From positions 186,001 to 250,000 of the forward strand of contig FPAX01000002.1 of the NCBI GenBank assembly GCA_900116485.1: a stretch of 64,000 bases of DNA, written 5' to 3'. Source of the stretch: Selenomonas sp. GACV-9. GTDB taxonomy: Bacteria; Bacillota; Negativicutes; Selenomonadales; Selenomonadaceae. The position numbers and the translations under genes were made by a program. Shown in pieces: positions 31,772 through 40,526 of the stretch. Under the pieces are notes generated by a model. That model saw nothing but the letters and a program-made list of their open reading frames with translations, searched no databases and was not told where the DNA came from. The stretch's first letter is position 1. Every line of letters begins with the position of its first letter.

Positions 31772-34366
31772 TTACATATTCTGCACATATTGCCGCGGAA
31801 CGGTTGCCAGGAAACGGCTTTGCTGGCAATAATGCCCATACCGCTGCTGACACCAAGAGATGAACAGCTGCTGGCGGGCACGGGTTATCGCCACATAGAA
31901 AAGCCGGGCCTCTTCCGCAAATTTTCCCGTTTTTTCCGCCTGAAAGCCCGGAAATGTCCCCTCCTGCATCCCGGCCAGGAATACATAGTCAAACTCCGAG
32001 CCCTTGGCCTGATGGACCGTGATGATCGGGATCTGCGGTTTCTTGGTCAACGCATCAAGCTCCGTATTCGAAAGCGTCGTAAACCGCAGGAAACGCTCCA
32101 CGGCATCAAGGGGCCGCAAAGATTCATCGTCAGTTTCCCGGGCCTGCCGGAAGAGCTCCCGCAGGTTTTCCACGCGCTGATATTCCTTATGCTGGTTATA
32201 GTAGTCACTGATGCCCGCCTCGACCACGATCTGCCCCAGCAGCTGCCAGGGACGCAGCTGCTCAGCCCGCTCCCGGAAACCAGCCAGCAAGTCAGCCAGC
32301 TGTCCAAACTTTTCCTGCCATGCGGCAAGATATTCACGGCGCTTTTCCTGCTGTGGACGGATATCATTCTGGATTGCAAACAACAGGATCTCCGCTGTCG
32401 CCTTGATGTCATCGAGAGCATCATGGGAAGACTTATGGCTTACCTTGCAGTATTCGCCAAGATACTCGAGCTTATGATTCGGCAGATTCGGGTAAAACCG
32501 GCGGAATATATCGAGCGTATCGTAATAAGTGATATAGGACAACTGCGGCAGCCCCAGACGGTCCAAGTGACTGCCGAGAATGCGCAGATCGTACGTCACA
32601 TTATGGCCCACAATGACCGCCCCCTGGGCGAACGCACAGAATTCCTGCAGCACCTTGGCAGGATCCTCGCCATGCTGCTGCAGCCATTCATCGCTCATCT
32701 TGTGCACGCGGACTGAATCACCCACGCGCAGCGTGGGCCGCAGGATACGCTGGAACTCTTCCTTGATGCTGCCATCCTTGCCAAGCCGGATGCCGGCGAT
32801 CTGGATGATCTCATCCCGTGTCGTATCGACGCCTGTTGACTCGACATCAAAAACGACAACGTTTTCCCCGGCCAGCGAATCAAGCAGGAGCTGAAACGGA
32901 TCACCATCCCGGCGGGCAAACGGGTCAAGATAATCCGTCAGCCGGATTCCCGCCCGCCGGTATTGCTCCGATGACAACTGACGGATAGTGGCAGGGCCAA
33001 TGCCCCGGCCAAAGCGATTCAGGATACGCACGAGACTCGATACATCGTGCTTGTTGACAATAAGGCGCAAGAAAGCCAAAACATCCTTGACCTCCTGCCG
33101 CCGGAAAAACTTCACTTCATCAATCAGCATAAAAGGCAGCCGCTGCTCTTCTGGCTGCATCCTGCCCAAGGAACGGAAATATCCCGACAAATCCCGATTA
33201 TAGCGGTTATTGCGAGTCAAGATGCAGACTCGCGCATAATCGGCTACCGGCAGCTGCTGGATCATATAATAGATCCACTGCGCCTCTTCGGCCATATCCA
33301 ATGCGCCTTTGAAGATGATCTTCTCGCCATAGTCATGGCTCACTGCCTGCAAGCCGTCAGGATAGAGTGCCGATACCCGCTCGGGAAACAGCGCCTGCAG
33401 ACTGGCAAACGAGGCATTCAAGATCACCTGGGTCGACCGGTAATTCTCATGCAGCACAATACGGCGTGGCTGATAATCCTGCTGATACTTCCGCAGTACC
33501 CGCTCCGGATGTGAGCCACGCCATTCATAGATTGTCTGGAAATAATCCCCGCACAGCAATAAATGGCTGCTGCCAAAGATACGGGCGATAATCTCGTATT
33601 CAAGCTCGCTGGTATCCTGCACCTCATCGATATTGATGTAGACAAACCGCCGCGCCCATTTGACCGCTACGGCCTTCTGCGCCAGCAGCTGCCCTGCGTT
33701 GACAATGAGATCTGTAAAGTCAAGGCCGTGCAGCTCATGCAAGCGCTGGTCATACTCAGCTGTAAGCGCCGGCCCCCAATCCTGCCAGCCTTCAAACAAG
33801 CGCGCATAATAGCGATAGGTATCATCCACGGCCAATGCCTTTACTGCAGATCCTGATTCCGCCAATAGCTCGGTAAGTGTCATTTTATAATCTGCTGCGT
33901 CATCGCCTGAGTAATGATGATAGGCCGCCCGCTTTTCCTTGAGCTGGGCCACAAGGTTCTGCACTGCTGCCAGCGGCCACTCAGCCTCCAAGATGTCTTT
34001 GAGCAACCCACGGCAGTCCGTCTCATCAAAGATCGTAAAATCCGAAAACAGATCCGAATGACGTTTGGCCTCTGTCTTGATGACATCGTAGCAAAAACCA
34101 TGAAACGTGCGCACTACCACCTGACTGCCATCCTCGCCAGCCCGGCTTTCCACACGCTCCCGCATCTCCCGACAAGCCTTGTTCGTAAACGTCAGACACA
34201 GGATCTCTTCAGGCAACGCCTTTTTCTGTGCCAATATATTGGCAATACGGCAGGCCAAGGTATTCGTCTTCCCGGTGCCAGCCGGAGCCAGCAACAGGAT
34301 GTTTGCCGACAGCTCCTCCACCGCCTGCCGTTGCTGCTCATTCAGGTCCGCAAAATCTTCCTCCAT
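31772..34366 (-). CDS. UvrD/PcrA-like helicase with an internal DnaQ-type 3'-5' exonuclease domain
   Basis: An 864-residue superfamily-1 helicase. Walker A is APAGTGKT (27-34), motif II is NIDEVQDTSE (245-254), motif V TVHQAKGSEFD (783-793) and motif VI EEARLFYVAITRARQQ (818-833). Between the helicase halves, residues about 502-665 form a DEDDh exonuclease. Exo I is VVFDVESTG (Asp507, Glu509), Exo II is VGHNVTYDL (Asp593) and Exo III is SSHDALDD (His648, Asp653). All catalytic residues appear intact, so it may unwind and degrade DNA, perhaps in repair. The ATG at 34366 has GGGGAGG with spacing 7; a longer frame to 34390 overlaps the upstream small gene. It is probably co-transcribed with that gene. 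Confidence 0.88.
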   Translation of the reverse strand: MEEDFADLNEQQRQAVEELSANILLLAPAGTGKTNTLACRIANILAQKKALPEEILCLTFTNKACREMRERVESRAGEDGSQVVVRTFHGFCYDVIKTEAKRHSDLFSDFTIFDETDCRGLLKDILEAEWPLAAVQNLVAQLKEKRAAYHHYSGDDAADYKMTLTELLAESGSAVKALAVDDTYRYYARLFEGWQDWGPALTAEYDQRLHELHGLDFTDLIVNAGQLLAQKAVAVKWARRFVYINIDEVQDTSELEYEIIARIFGSSHLLLCGDYFQTIYEWRGSHPERVLRKYQQDYQPRRIVLHENYRSTQVILNASFASLQALFPERVSALYPDGLQAVSHDYGEKIIFKGALDMAEEAQWIYYMIQQLPVADYARVCILTRNNRYNRDLSGYFRSLGRMQPEEQRLPFMLIDEVKFFRRQEVKDVLAFLRLIVNKHDVSSLVRILNRFGRGIGPATIRQLSSEQYRRAGIRLTDYLDPFARRDGDPFQLLLDSLAGENVVVFDVESTGVDTTRDEIIQIAGIRLGKDGSIKEEFQRILRPTLRVGDSVRVHKMSDEWLQQHGEDPAKVLQEFCAFAQGAVIVGHNVTYDLRILGSHLDRLGLPQLSYITYYDTLDIFRRFYPNLPNHKLEYLGEYCKVSHKSSHDALDDIKATAEILLFAIQNDIRPQQEKRREYLAAWQEKFGQLADLLAGFRERAEQLRPWQLLGQIVVEAGISDYYNQHKEYQRVENLRELFRQARETDDESLRPLDAVERFLRFTTLSNTELDALTKKPQIPIITVHQAKGSEFDYVFLAGMQEGTFPGFQAEKTGKFAEEARLFYVAITRARQQLFISWCQQRYGHYCQQSRFLATVPRQYVQNM

Positions 34367-34386
34367 TGTGCTGCCTCCCCAGCAAC

Positions 34387-34578
34387 TCACGAATTCAGTG
34401 ATGCCTCAAAGACATCTACGCAGGACTTCTTGCGTATGGCCACCAGCATTTCCTCATACGATGCCGGCTGCATCCCCATACGGATAAATTTATCGTGCAT
34501 CTCGATCTCAAGGTTTACGGCTGCCTCAGACACACCTGCTGCCATTGCCTGGGTCTTGAATTCTTCTGCTTGCATCAT
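34387..34578 (-). CDS. Small conserved-looking protein of unknown function (63 residues)
   Basis: A short frame with a very good ribosome site (AGGAGG, spacing 8) that ends 20 bases before the helicase start, so it is likely the first gene of a two-gene unit. The sequence is helical and charged: AEEFKTQAMAAGVSEAAVN, then LEIEMHDKFIRMGMQP and ASYEEMLVAIRKK. It has one Cys near the end. No membrane segment or signal is visible. I do not recognise the family; a role with the helicase is only suggested by position. Confidence 0.65.
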   Translation of the reverse strand: MMQAEEFKTQAMAAGVSEAAVNLEIEMHDKFIRMGMQPASYEEMLVAIRKKSCVDVFEASLNS

Positions 34579-34632
34579 ATCATCTTCCTCCTGCTAAACA
34601 TTACTATACGGTAATATATTCGCGCCAATCCG

Positions 34633-37032
34633 CTATTTTCCTTCCCGATAGCTAGTGACATGCATCTGCTGCCCATCCGTATGGAACACCACCGCACCAT
34701 CTTCATCAGTCCGCAAAGTCGTCACACCTGCAGCAGCAAACCGCTCAAGCACCTCCGCTTTCGGATGGCCAAACGAATTATCAGCGCCTACACAGCAGAC
34801 GGCCCAGCGCGGGTGGACGGCCTGCAGGAACGGCTCTGAGTTTGAGGTATTGCTGCCATGATGCGCCGCTTTCAGTACCGTGCTGGCAGGACTTATGCCG
34901 CTTGCAAGCATATCGGCCTCTTTTTCCTTAGTAAGATCGCCAGTGATCAGGAAACTTCCCCGGCCATATGTTATGCGATAGACATTCGACGCCTCATTGC
35001 CAGCCGTCTGGCCTTTCGCCACCGGTGGTGCATAGAGAACCTCTATCGTCATGCCATCCACGCTGAGGCTCTGCCCCTGCTTGGCACTTAGGAATTTGTG
35101 CAGCAGGGGATCGTTATCCCCGAGCCGCATGGAGCGCGCATAGGCATATACACCTTCGTCAGCCGTATAGACCATGCCAACAGGCATCTTCTGCAGGACA
35201 CTACCGCAACCGCCGGCATGGTCTTCATGTGCATGAGTCAAAAAAACTGCATCGAGCCTGCGCACGCCATAATGATGCAGATACGGCACTACCACGCGCG
35301 CCCCTACATCAAACGCACCATCGCGCGTGCCACCTGTATCGAACAAGAAAGCATGACCTGCCGGTGTGACCACCAGACATGCGTCCCCCTGCCCCACATC
35401 GATGAAATGCACGGCTAGTTCTGCCCGCTGGGACAATCGCCAGCCGCCCAGCAGACAGGCGATGACCAAGCCGCTAACGACCAGCAGCCTTTTCTGCCCC
35501 AGCAGCCACTCCCTAAGTCCGCCACGCTGCTTTTCTGGCAGCAACAATACGCCCAGCCCGCTATAGTAACACAGGCACCACATACTATTGAAGGAAGGAA
35601 TCCATATCTGGCTGGCCGGGAGCCTGGCAATGACGCGGGTCAGCTCCGTCACGAGTCCCAGCAGCAGACTGTCTCCCGCAAATACGATTTTCCCCAAAAG
35701 CGGCAAACATAATGCCAGCAAACCTGCCGCCAAGGCAGCCACTATCATCCATTCGATGATGGGCACCACGAAAAGATTTGCCAGTAATGAGGAAAGAGAC
35801 AACTGATTGAAATACCACGCGAGGATTGGCAATGTTGCCGCCTGCGCCGCCACCGTGATGGCCAGACTCCCGGCCAGGAAATCCGGCAGGCCTTTTCCCC
35901 TTAGCCATTGACGGATTCCCGGTGCCAAGAACAGCAGGCCTGCCGTCGCCAAGAACGAAAGCTCAAAGCTGATATGAAACAGCAGCAGCGGCGAAATGAT
36001 CAGCATCATCAGGCCAGTAACCAGCAGGATATGCCCCGCTGTCTTCTCGCGCTCCATAGCCAGAGCCATAAAGGTAAGCCCGCCCATGATAGCCGATCGT
36101 ATCACTGGCGGTACACAGCCTGACAAGATGCTATACACGGCAATCACACCAATGACCAGCAACGCCGTCACACGTCCCGGCAAGCGCAGCAGTGTCCCGA
36201 GCCAGGCCATCACCGCTGCCAGCAGGCTGATATGCGAGCCAGACACTGACAAGATATGGACAATGCCTGTCGTCGTAAAGTCCAGGAGCAGCTCTGGCCG
36301 TATCCCCTCATAGCCGCCAAACAGCATCGCAAATATGGCTGCAGCATCTTCGCGGGGCATGACGGCAGCCATGCGGTCATGATAATGCGCACGTACGGCA
36401 GCCACCCAACGGGCAAAAGCATAACCATCCTGCGCCTCTATCTGCACGCCCTGTTTGCCTGTTGCCAGCGTTGCCGTAATGCCCTGAGCCTTTAAAAGTC
36501 CCGCTGTATCAAGCTGCCCCGGATTCTGATAGCCATGTGGCAGCCGCACCCTGCCTGCCGCCGTAATCCTGTCGCCCACACGCACCGGCGGTATCTCGCC
36601 ACTGGGCCGGCTATAGATGTAGAGGCCCCCCGCTCCCGGCTGCTCTTTGCCAGCGGCTTTGACTTTTGACACGTCAACAACGTATCTGACTTTTTTCTGA
36701 CCGGTCAAATCCTCTGTAACCCGCGGCTCCTCCCGGAGCGTCCCTGTGACCTTGACCTCCTGCCGGACAAAATGCGAAATATCATTTACTGGCAGTTCAT
36801 TTGCCGCAATAAACCGTACCATCCCCAGCTCGGCAAATACCAGCAAAAAAACTAGCCAAGACCAACGGCTGCCACGCAAGGCCAATATACCGCCAAAGGC
36901 CGCAGTCAGCAACATGATTGCCATAAGCCAGCCCAGGGAAGACCAGCCACAAGATTTGCCCAGGAGTATGCCTATACACAACATGCCCAGGCAGCCAGCT
37001 AAAAACGACTGCGGATGCTGTCCCCTCTCCAT
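34633..37032 (-). CDS. comEC: ComEC/Rec2 DNA uptake channel
   Basis: Inner-membrane competence channel of 799 residues. It has an N-terminal membrane and OB-like (DUF4131) part and a central multi-spanning competence domain (IVHILSVSGSHISLLAAV is a family hallmark). The C-terminal part is a metallo-beta-lactamase-like domain with FIDVGQGDACLV, LTHAHEDHAGG (HxHxDH) and KAAHHGSNTS. The last domain is thought to degrade the non-transported strand. It lies 37 bases downstream of comEA, as in many Firmicutes, so the organism probably has the core of a natural transformation apparatus. All domains appear complete. Confidence 0.95.
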   Translation of the reverse strand: MERGQHPQSFLAGCLGMLCIGILLGKSCGWSSLGWLMAIMLLTAAFGGILALRGSRWSWLVFLLVFAELGMVRFIAANELPVNDISHFVRQEVKVTGTLREEPRVTEDLTGQKKVRYVVDVSKVKAAGKEQPGAGGLYIYSRPSGEIPPVRVGDRITAAGRVRLPHGYQNPGQLDTAGLLKAQGITATLATGKQGVQIEAQDGYAFARWVAAVRAHYHDRMAAVMPREDAAAIFAMLFGGYEGIRPELLLDFTTTGIVHILSVSGSHISLLAAVMAWLGTLLRLPGRVTALLVIGVIAVYSILSGCVPPVIRSAIMGGLTFMALAMEREKTAGHILLVTGLMMLIISPLLLFHISFELSFLATAGLLFLAPGIRQWLRGKGLPDFLAGSLAITVAAQAATLPILAWYFNQLSLSSLLANLFVVPIIEWMIVAALAAGLLALCLPLLGKIVFAGDSLLLGLVTELTRVIARLPASQIWIPSFNSMWCLCYYSGLGVLLLPEKQRGGLREWLLGQKRLLVVSGLVIACLLGGWRLSQRAELAVHFIDVGQGDACLVVTPAGHAFLFDTGGTRDGAFDVGARVVVPYLHHYGVRRLDAVFLTHAHEDHAGGCGSVLQKMPVGMVYTADEGVYAYARSMRLGDNDPLLHKFLSAKQGQSLSVDGMTIEVLYAPPVAKGQTAGNEASNVYRITYGRGSFLITGDLTKEKEADMLASGISPASTVLKAAHHGSNTSNSEPFLQAVHPRWAVCCVGADNSFGHPKAEVLERFAAAGVTTLRTDEDGAVVFHTDGQQMHVTSYREGK

Positions 37033-37069
37033 ACTGCCACACCTTCTTTGCTCGGCTGCTATCCCTGTA

Positions 37070-37636
37070 TCAGATGCAGATCTTATCCTTCATCTTATTG
37101 AACTTTGCTTCACCAATCCCCTTAATCTTCTTGATATCCTCGATGTGCTGGAAACCGCCCTGGCTTTCACGGTACTCAATGATGCGCTTCGCCATGGCCG
37201 GACCAATGCCTGGCAGCGAATCCAGCTCCTTTTCATCGGCAGTATTGATGTTGACACAGCCATTACTGCCTTGCGTCGTACCAGCCTTGCCCACAGTATC
37301 CTTGGCAACGGCAGCCTGCTTTTCGGGCACGCGCAGCTGCTGGCCATCCTGCAAGACCTGCGCCATATTGATATGCTCCTGGTCGGCCGTCGGCAAAAGG
37401 CCGCCACAGGCATTGACCGCATCGAGTGCCCGGGCCCCCTCAGCTACTGTCACGACACCGGGCTTATTGACGGCTCCGGTCACATATACCGTAAGCATGC
37501 CTTGCAGTTCCGTTTTTGCCTGTGACTCAGCTGCATCCAATATCACTACTTGCTCCTGGCTATAAGAGCCGTACAGCGTACCGCCAGCCGCCGCAAGTAT
37601 CAGTATAAACAAGATGAGCATTGACTTTTTGTACAT
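37070..37636 (-). CDS. comEA: ComEA DNA-binding competence protein
   Basis: A 188-residue membrane-anchored protein. An N-terminal hydrophobic helix (residues 4-25) is followed by an SLBB-like domain (LTVYVTGAVNKPGVVTV, residues about 48-110). A Thr/Gly linker leads to a C-terminal helix-hairpin-helix pair (VNINTADEKELDSLPGIGP and IEDIKKIKGIGEAKFNKMK). It binds incoming double-stranded DNA in the periplasm and hands it to ComEC, the next gene. The ATG at 37636 is preferred over a TTG two codons upstream. Confidence 0.95.
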   Translation of the reverse strand: MYKKSMLILFILILAAAGGTLYGSYSQEQVVILDAAESQAKTELQGMLTVYVTGAVNKPGVVTVAEGARALDAVNACGGLLPTADQEHINMAQVLQDGQQLRVPEKQAAVAKDTVGKAGTTQGSNGCVNINTADEKELDSLPGIGPAMAKRIIEYRESQGGFQHIEDIKKIKGIGEAKFNKMKDKICI

Positions 37637-37696
37637 TGGCAACGCACCCTACCCCCTTTTTGTCCACAATCAGAATCACCTTCTATTTCGTTGCCA

Positions 37697-37728
37697 ATGA
37701 AAAAACTCCTGCCATTTGGCAGGAGTTT
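37697..37728 (-). terminator. Rho-independent terminator after the 117-residue gene
   Basis: Perfect 10-bp stem AACTCCTGCC / GGCAGGAGTT with a short loop followed by TTTTTC on the minus strand. It separates that gene from comEA. Confidence 0.9.
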
Positions 37729-37772
37729 CCTCGCAATATATTATGATAAGTTGTTGGCAAGTTTTTCCAGGA

Positions 37773-38126
37773 TCATGCGATAGCCGTGCGGAAGAAATCC
37801 TCCACGAGGCGATCCCAGCCCATATCGTAGACATTGCGCTCACCGAGCTCATTCTGATACTGGGCCAAAGCGATAGTCATCAGCGAATCAGCCACAAAAC
37901 CGTCATTGTCCATGCCAGCCTCTACGTAGCTGTCATGAACCGTATTGACGATTTCATCGAGCCGCTGCCGTGTCATGGTGTCAATGATGTAGTACATGGC
38001 CTCAAGATACTCAGTTGTATCCTTACGATAGCTCGCCGGAGACTCCTTGACCGCATCCATGATCTGACGCAGCTGGCTCAACGCTATGAACTTTATTCTC
38101 GTAACGTACATGTCTTGAGTAAACAT
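37773..38126 (-). CDS. Hypothetical protein, 117 residues
   Basis: I do not recognise this protein. It is predicted cytosolic, acidic and mainly alpha-helical (FIALSQLRQIMDAVKESPA, then TEYLEAMYYIIDTMTRQRLDE and SLMTIALAQYQNELGERN), with no signal peptide, Cys or repeat. It has its own promoter (38152-38180) and a strong terminator, so it is a single-gene unit, divergent from the cNMP-binding-like gene at 38341. The divergent placement raises the possibility of shared regulation. Confidence 0.75.
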   Translation of the reverse strand: MFTQDMYVTRIKFIALSQLRQIMDAVKESPASYRKDTTEYLEAMYYIIDTMTRQRLDEIVNTVHDSYVEAGMDNDGFVADSLMTIALAQYQNELGERNVYDMGWDRLVEDFFRTAIA

Positions 38127-38151
38127 ACATCATTCCCCCTTGTGCGGATAT

Positions 38152-38180
38152 ATCATACCATACATTTACACTGAATGCAA
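38152..38180 (-). promoter_or_regulatory. Promoter of the 117-residue gene
   Basis: TTGCAT and TATGAT with a 17-base spacer on the minus strand, 26 bases before the start codon. Confidence 0.6.
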
Positions 38181-38252
38181 TTTGTATGCATGTATACTTA
38201 AATGATGTTAACTGAATAATATGACTTTTCTTATAACCAATAAACAATAATC

Positions 38253-38282
38253 TTGCCAGCACCCGAATGAATGCAGTAAAAT
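38253..38282 (+). promoter_or_regulatory. Promoter candidate of the cNMP-binding-like gene
   Basis: TTGCCA and TAAAAT with an 18-base spacer on the plus strand, about 60 bases before the chosen start. Confidence 0.45.
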
Positions 38283-38340
38283 AGGAAAGAAAGAGATGTT
38301 CGTAATCATAACGAATCAGAGGTTTAGGGAGGACTACTTG

Positions 38341-40449
38341 ATGGAAAAGATCAAGCTAAGCAAAGGACAGATATTGCATAAACAAGGGGATTCAATCAAC
38401 ACCATAGAGATCTTGCTGGCCGGTGCACTGACTGTATCGGATGGGGATGACGTGGAAATCAATCTGGGCAGCGGCTCCATAATCGGTACCTCCTGCCTGC
38501 CAGGTGAGGCCTATTGTTTCGACTATACCGCCCACAATGATTCTACCCTGCTGGTGTTTGACTATACCAGTGAAGACGATATTGTCGAGGCTGTGACCAC
38601 TACGCCAGCGATTGCTCCAGTCATCGCTGCCGCCAGCATGGAATCAGCCAGCAAGCTGCTCGATGCCTTTGCTGCCGCTGCTGATGCAGCCGCCAAGCTC
38701 TGCCAGGATTTAAAGTATAATTACAACGAATACCGTTTCATGTGCGTCGATCTCCAGCAAGAACCACAGAATTTCGATTTCATTACCACACTGGCAGCAC
38801 CAGAGCCAGCCACCATGACTTCTGGCTGGGAGGCCGATCTCTGCCGGGCGTTCTGCGACCAGAAAACGCTGCTCGAAAGGGATTTCTATCCCCTCGACAC
38901 GAGTTTCTGTGTTGCCACAGTCATGCGCGCCGCGGCAATCGAGCGCAAGATATGCCAGGAAATCAAAGCTATGACTGATTTCATCAGCATCACCAAGACA
39001 GCCACCAAGCCATTCGTCGAGACCTTCTATGCCGTAAAATCAAGAGTTGATACCAATAACCGCAACGGTTCAGAAGATGCACCGTTAATCCAAAACGCAC
39101 TCGAGATGATCCTGGCCTTCTCCGGCGTCGATAGCGATGTAGCGGATACCTTCCGCAAAGATATCCAGACCTTCACGGCCATGGAAGATCGTTGGGCAAA
39201 ATCCGACGAGATGCGCCGCCTGCGCATGAGTATCGCCGACGGATTCTATAAGATTTATGAGGCCGCATTCTTCAAGAGCATGGAAACACCCCATATCCCT
39301 GCCGAGGTCCGCATGTTCTTCCTCTTCGGCTTTGTCGATGAAACACTGGCTGGCAAAGCAAATACGGAATTCCTCTACCGTACGGCAGTCGGCTGGGAAG
39401 ACGATCCTGAGGGACAGATTCTCTCCCTTTACGGCTGGCTCGAAAAGATCTACCACGGTCAGGCCGTCCCGTCCAAGAACGAATTTGACAATGACTGGAC
39501 CGAATCACTCCGTGAAGAGGTGCGCACGGGCGCCCTTTCCCAGCAGGATGCCGATGAGCTCCAGAATGATACCCGCGCCATGGTAAGCTTTGAGATCCAC
39601 AACATGGTCACCTCTGCTAACAAGGCAACCTATGGCCGTCTGGCCTCCTTCGTACCAGTGTTCAACGCCCAGGATGTCGTGCGCCCGCTCGAAAAGAGCC
39701 TGTCCTCGCCAGCCGTCGTCCGCGAGTCCTTCAACAAGGTCATCGACATCGATTTCGGCTGTTTCTACCGGCCCACGCTGGCCTCTTTCCCCGACTTCAA
39801 GATTCCGCATTTCGTCTACAATGTCGAAGTCAAGCCCTATGTGATCCTGATGCCGAATTTCGGCAGCCGCGCACTGATGTGGCAGGAAATCGAAGGCATG
39901 CGCCGCGTAACTCCAGCCCATATGATGCTGTCGATCTTCCACTCCGAGGAGCTTGACGAGGCTATCGTACACCTTTGCGCGCTGTTCCGCTGGGAAATGT
40001 GCCGCCGCATCCAAGGCGTACGCTATGCCGATGTCTCCGAGCCATCACTGACCTCGGAATATACGAATTATCTCCAGTTCTATCGCAAGAACGGCTATCT
40101 CTCCAGCGACATCAAGGACCGTATCAAGCTTTCCCTGCAGAAAGCCCGCAACGACTACAAGACCGTCTTTGTCGCCGATTACGAGAAATACATCCAGAGC
40201 GAGGCCTATGGCATGCCCAAGCTCAACAAGATTGCCCGGGAAATCCTGTTCAAATACTGCACCTTCTCCCAGAAATTCCGTGCGGATCGCGGTACCAGTC
40301 CCCAGTATCAGCCGCTCATGGGCCGCTGGACTGTCGCTCATAACGCCCGCACCCATAACCTCGATCTTACCCTGCGCAAGGTACAGCGCATGAATCCCGA
40401 CGCCGTCCCCGCCGAGCTCCTGAGCGAAATCAAATTCACCAATCTTTGA
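38341..40449 (+). CDS. Large protein with an N-terminal cyclic-nucleotide-binding-like domain, function unknown
   Basis: A 702-residue protein. Residues 1-90 have the cNMP-binding fold pattern (KLSKGQILHKQGD, ILLAGALTVS, GSIIGTSCLPGE). The phosphate-binding cassette looks degenerate: the usual Arg after the GE motif is not seen. The rest, about 600 residues, is mostly helical and acidic, without membrane segments, and matches no family I know. A middle segment around 105-125 is very Ala-rich. The start is set by GGGAGG with spacing 8; a frame to 38296 is possible but has no ribosome site. It is monocistronic with a strong terminator. It might sense a nucleotide or only use the fold for protein contacts. 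Confidence 0.8.
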   Translation: MEKIKLSKGQILHKQGDSINTIEILLAGALTVSDGDDVEINLGSGSIIGTSCLPGEAYCFDYTAHNDSTLLVFDYTSEDDIVEAVTTTPAIAPVIAAASMESASKLLDAFAAAADAAAKLCQDLKYNYNEYRFMCVDLQQEPQNFDFITTLAAPEPATMTSGWEADLCRAFCDQKTLLERDFYPLDTSFCVATVMRAAAIERKICQEIKAMTDFISITKTATKPFVETFYAVKSRVDTNNRNGSEDAPLIQNALEMILAFSGVDSDVADTFRKDIQTFTAMEDRWAKSDEMRRLRMSIADGFYKIYEAAFFKSMETPHIPAEVRMFFLFGFVDETLAGKANTEFLYRTAVGWEDDPEGQILSLYGWLEKIYHGQAVPSKNEFDNDWTESLREEVRTGALSQQDADELQNDTRAMVSFEIHNMVTSANKATYGRLASFVPVFNAQDVVRPLEKSLSSPAVVRESFNKVIDIDFGCFYRPTLASFPDFKIPHFVYNVEVKPYVILMPNFGSRALMWQEIEGMRRVTPAHMMLSIFHSEELDEAIVHLCALFRWEMCRRIQGVRYADVSEPSLTSEYTNYLQFYRKNGYLSSDIKDRIKLSLQKARNDYKTVFVADYEKYIQSEAYGMPKLNKIAREILFKYCTFSQKFRADRGTSPQYQPLMGRWTVAHNARTHNLDLTLRKVQRMNPDAVPAELLSEIKFTNL

Positions 40450-40461
40450 TGCCAATAATAA

Positions 40462-40503
40462 CAGCAGCCCGAGAAATCAATTCCCGGGCTGCTGCTTTTT
40501 ATT
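40462..40503 (+). terminator. Rho-independent terminator of the cNMP-binding-like gene
   Basis: CAGCAGCCCG pairs with CGGGCTGCTG around a 13-base loop and is followed by CTTTTTATTT. On the minus strand it could also stop serA transcripts, which end 24 bases away. Confidence 0.85.
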
Positions 40504-40526
40504 TCCTATATTATATTGGAGACTTT

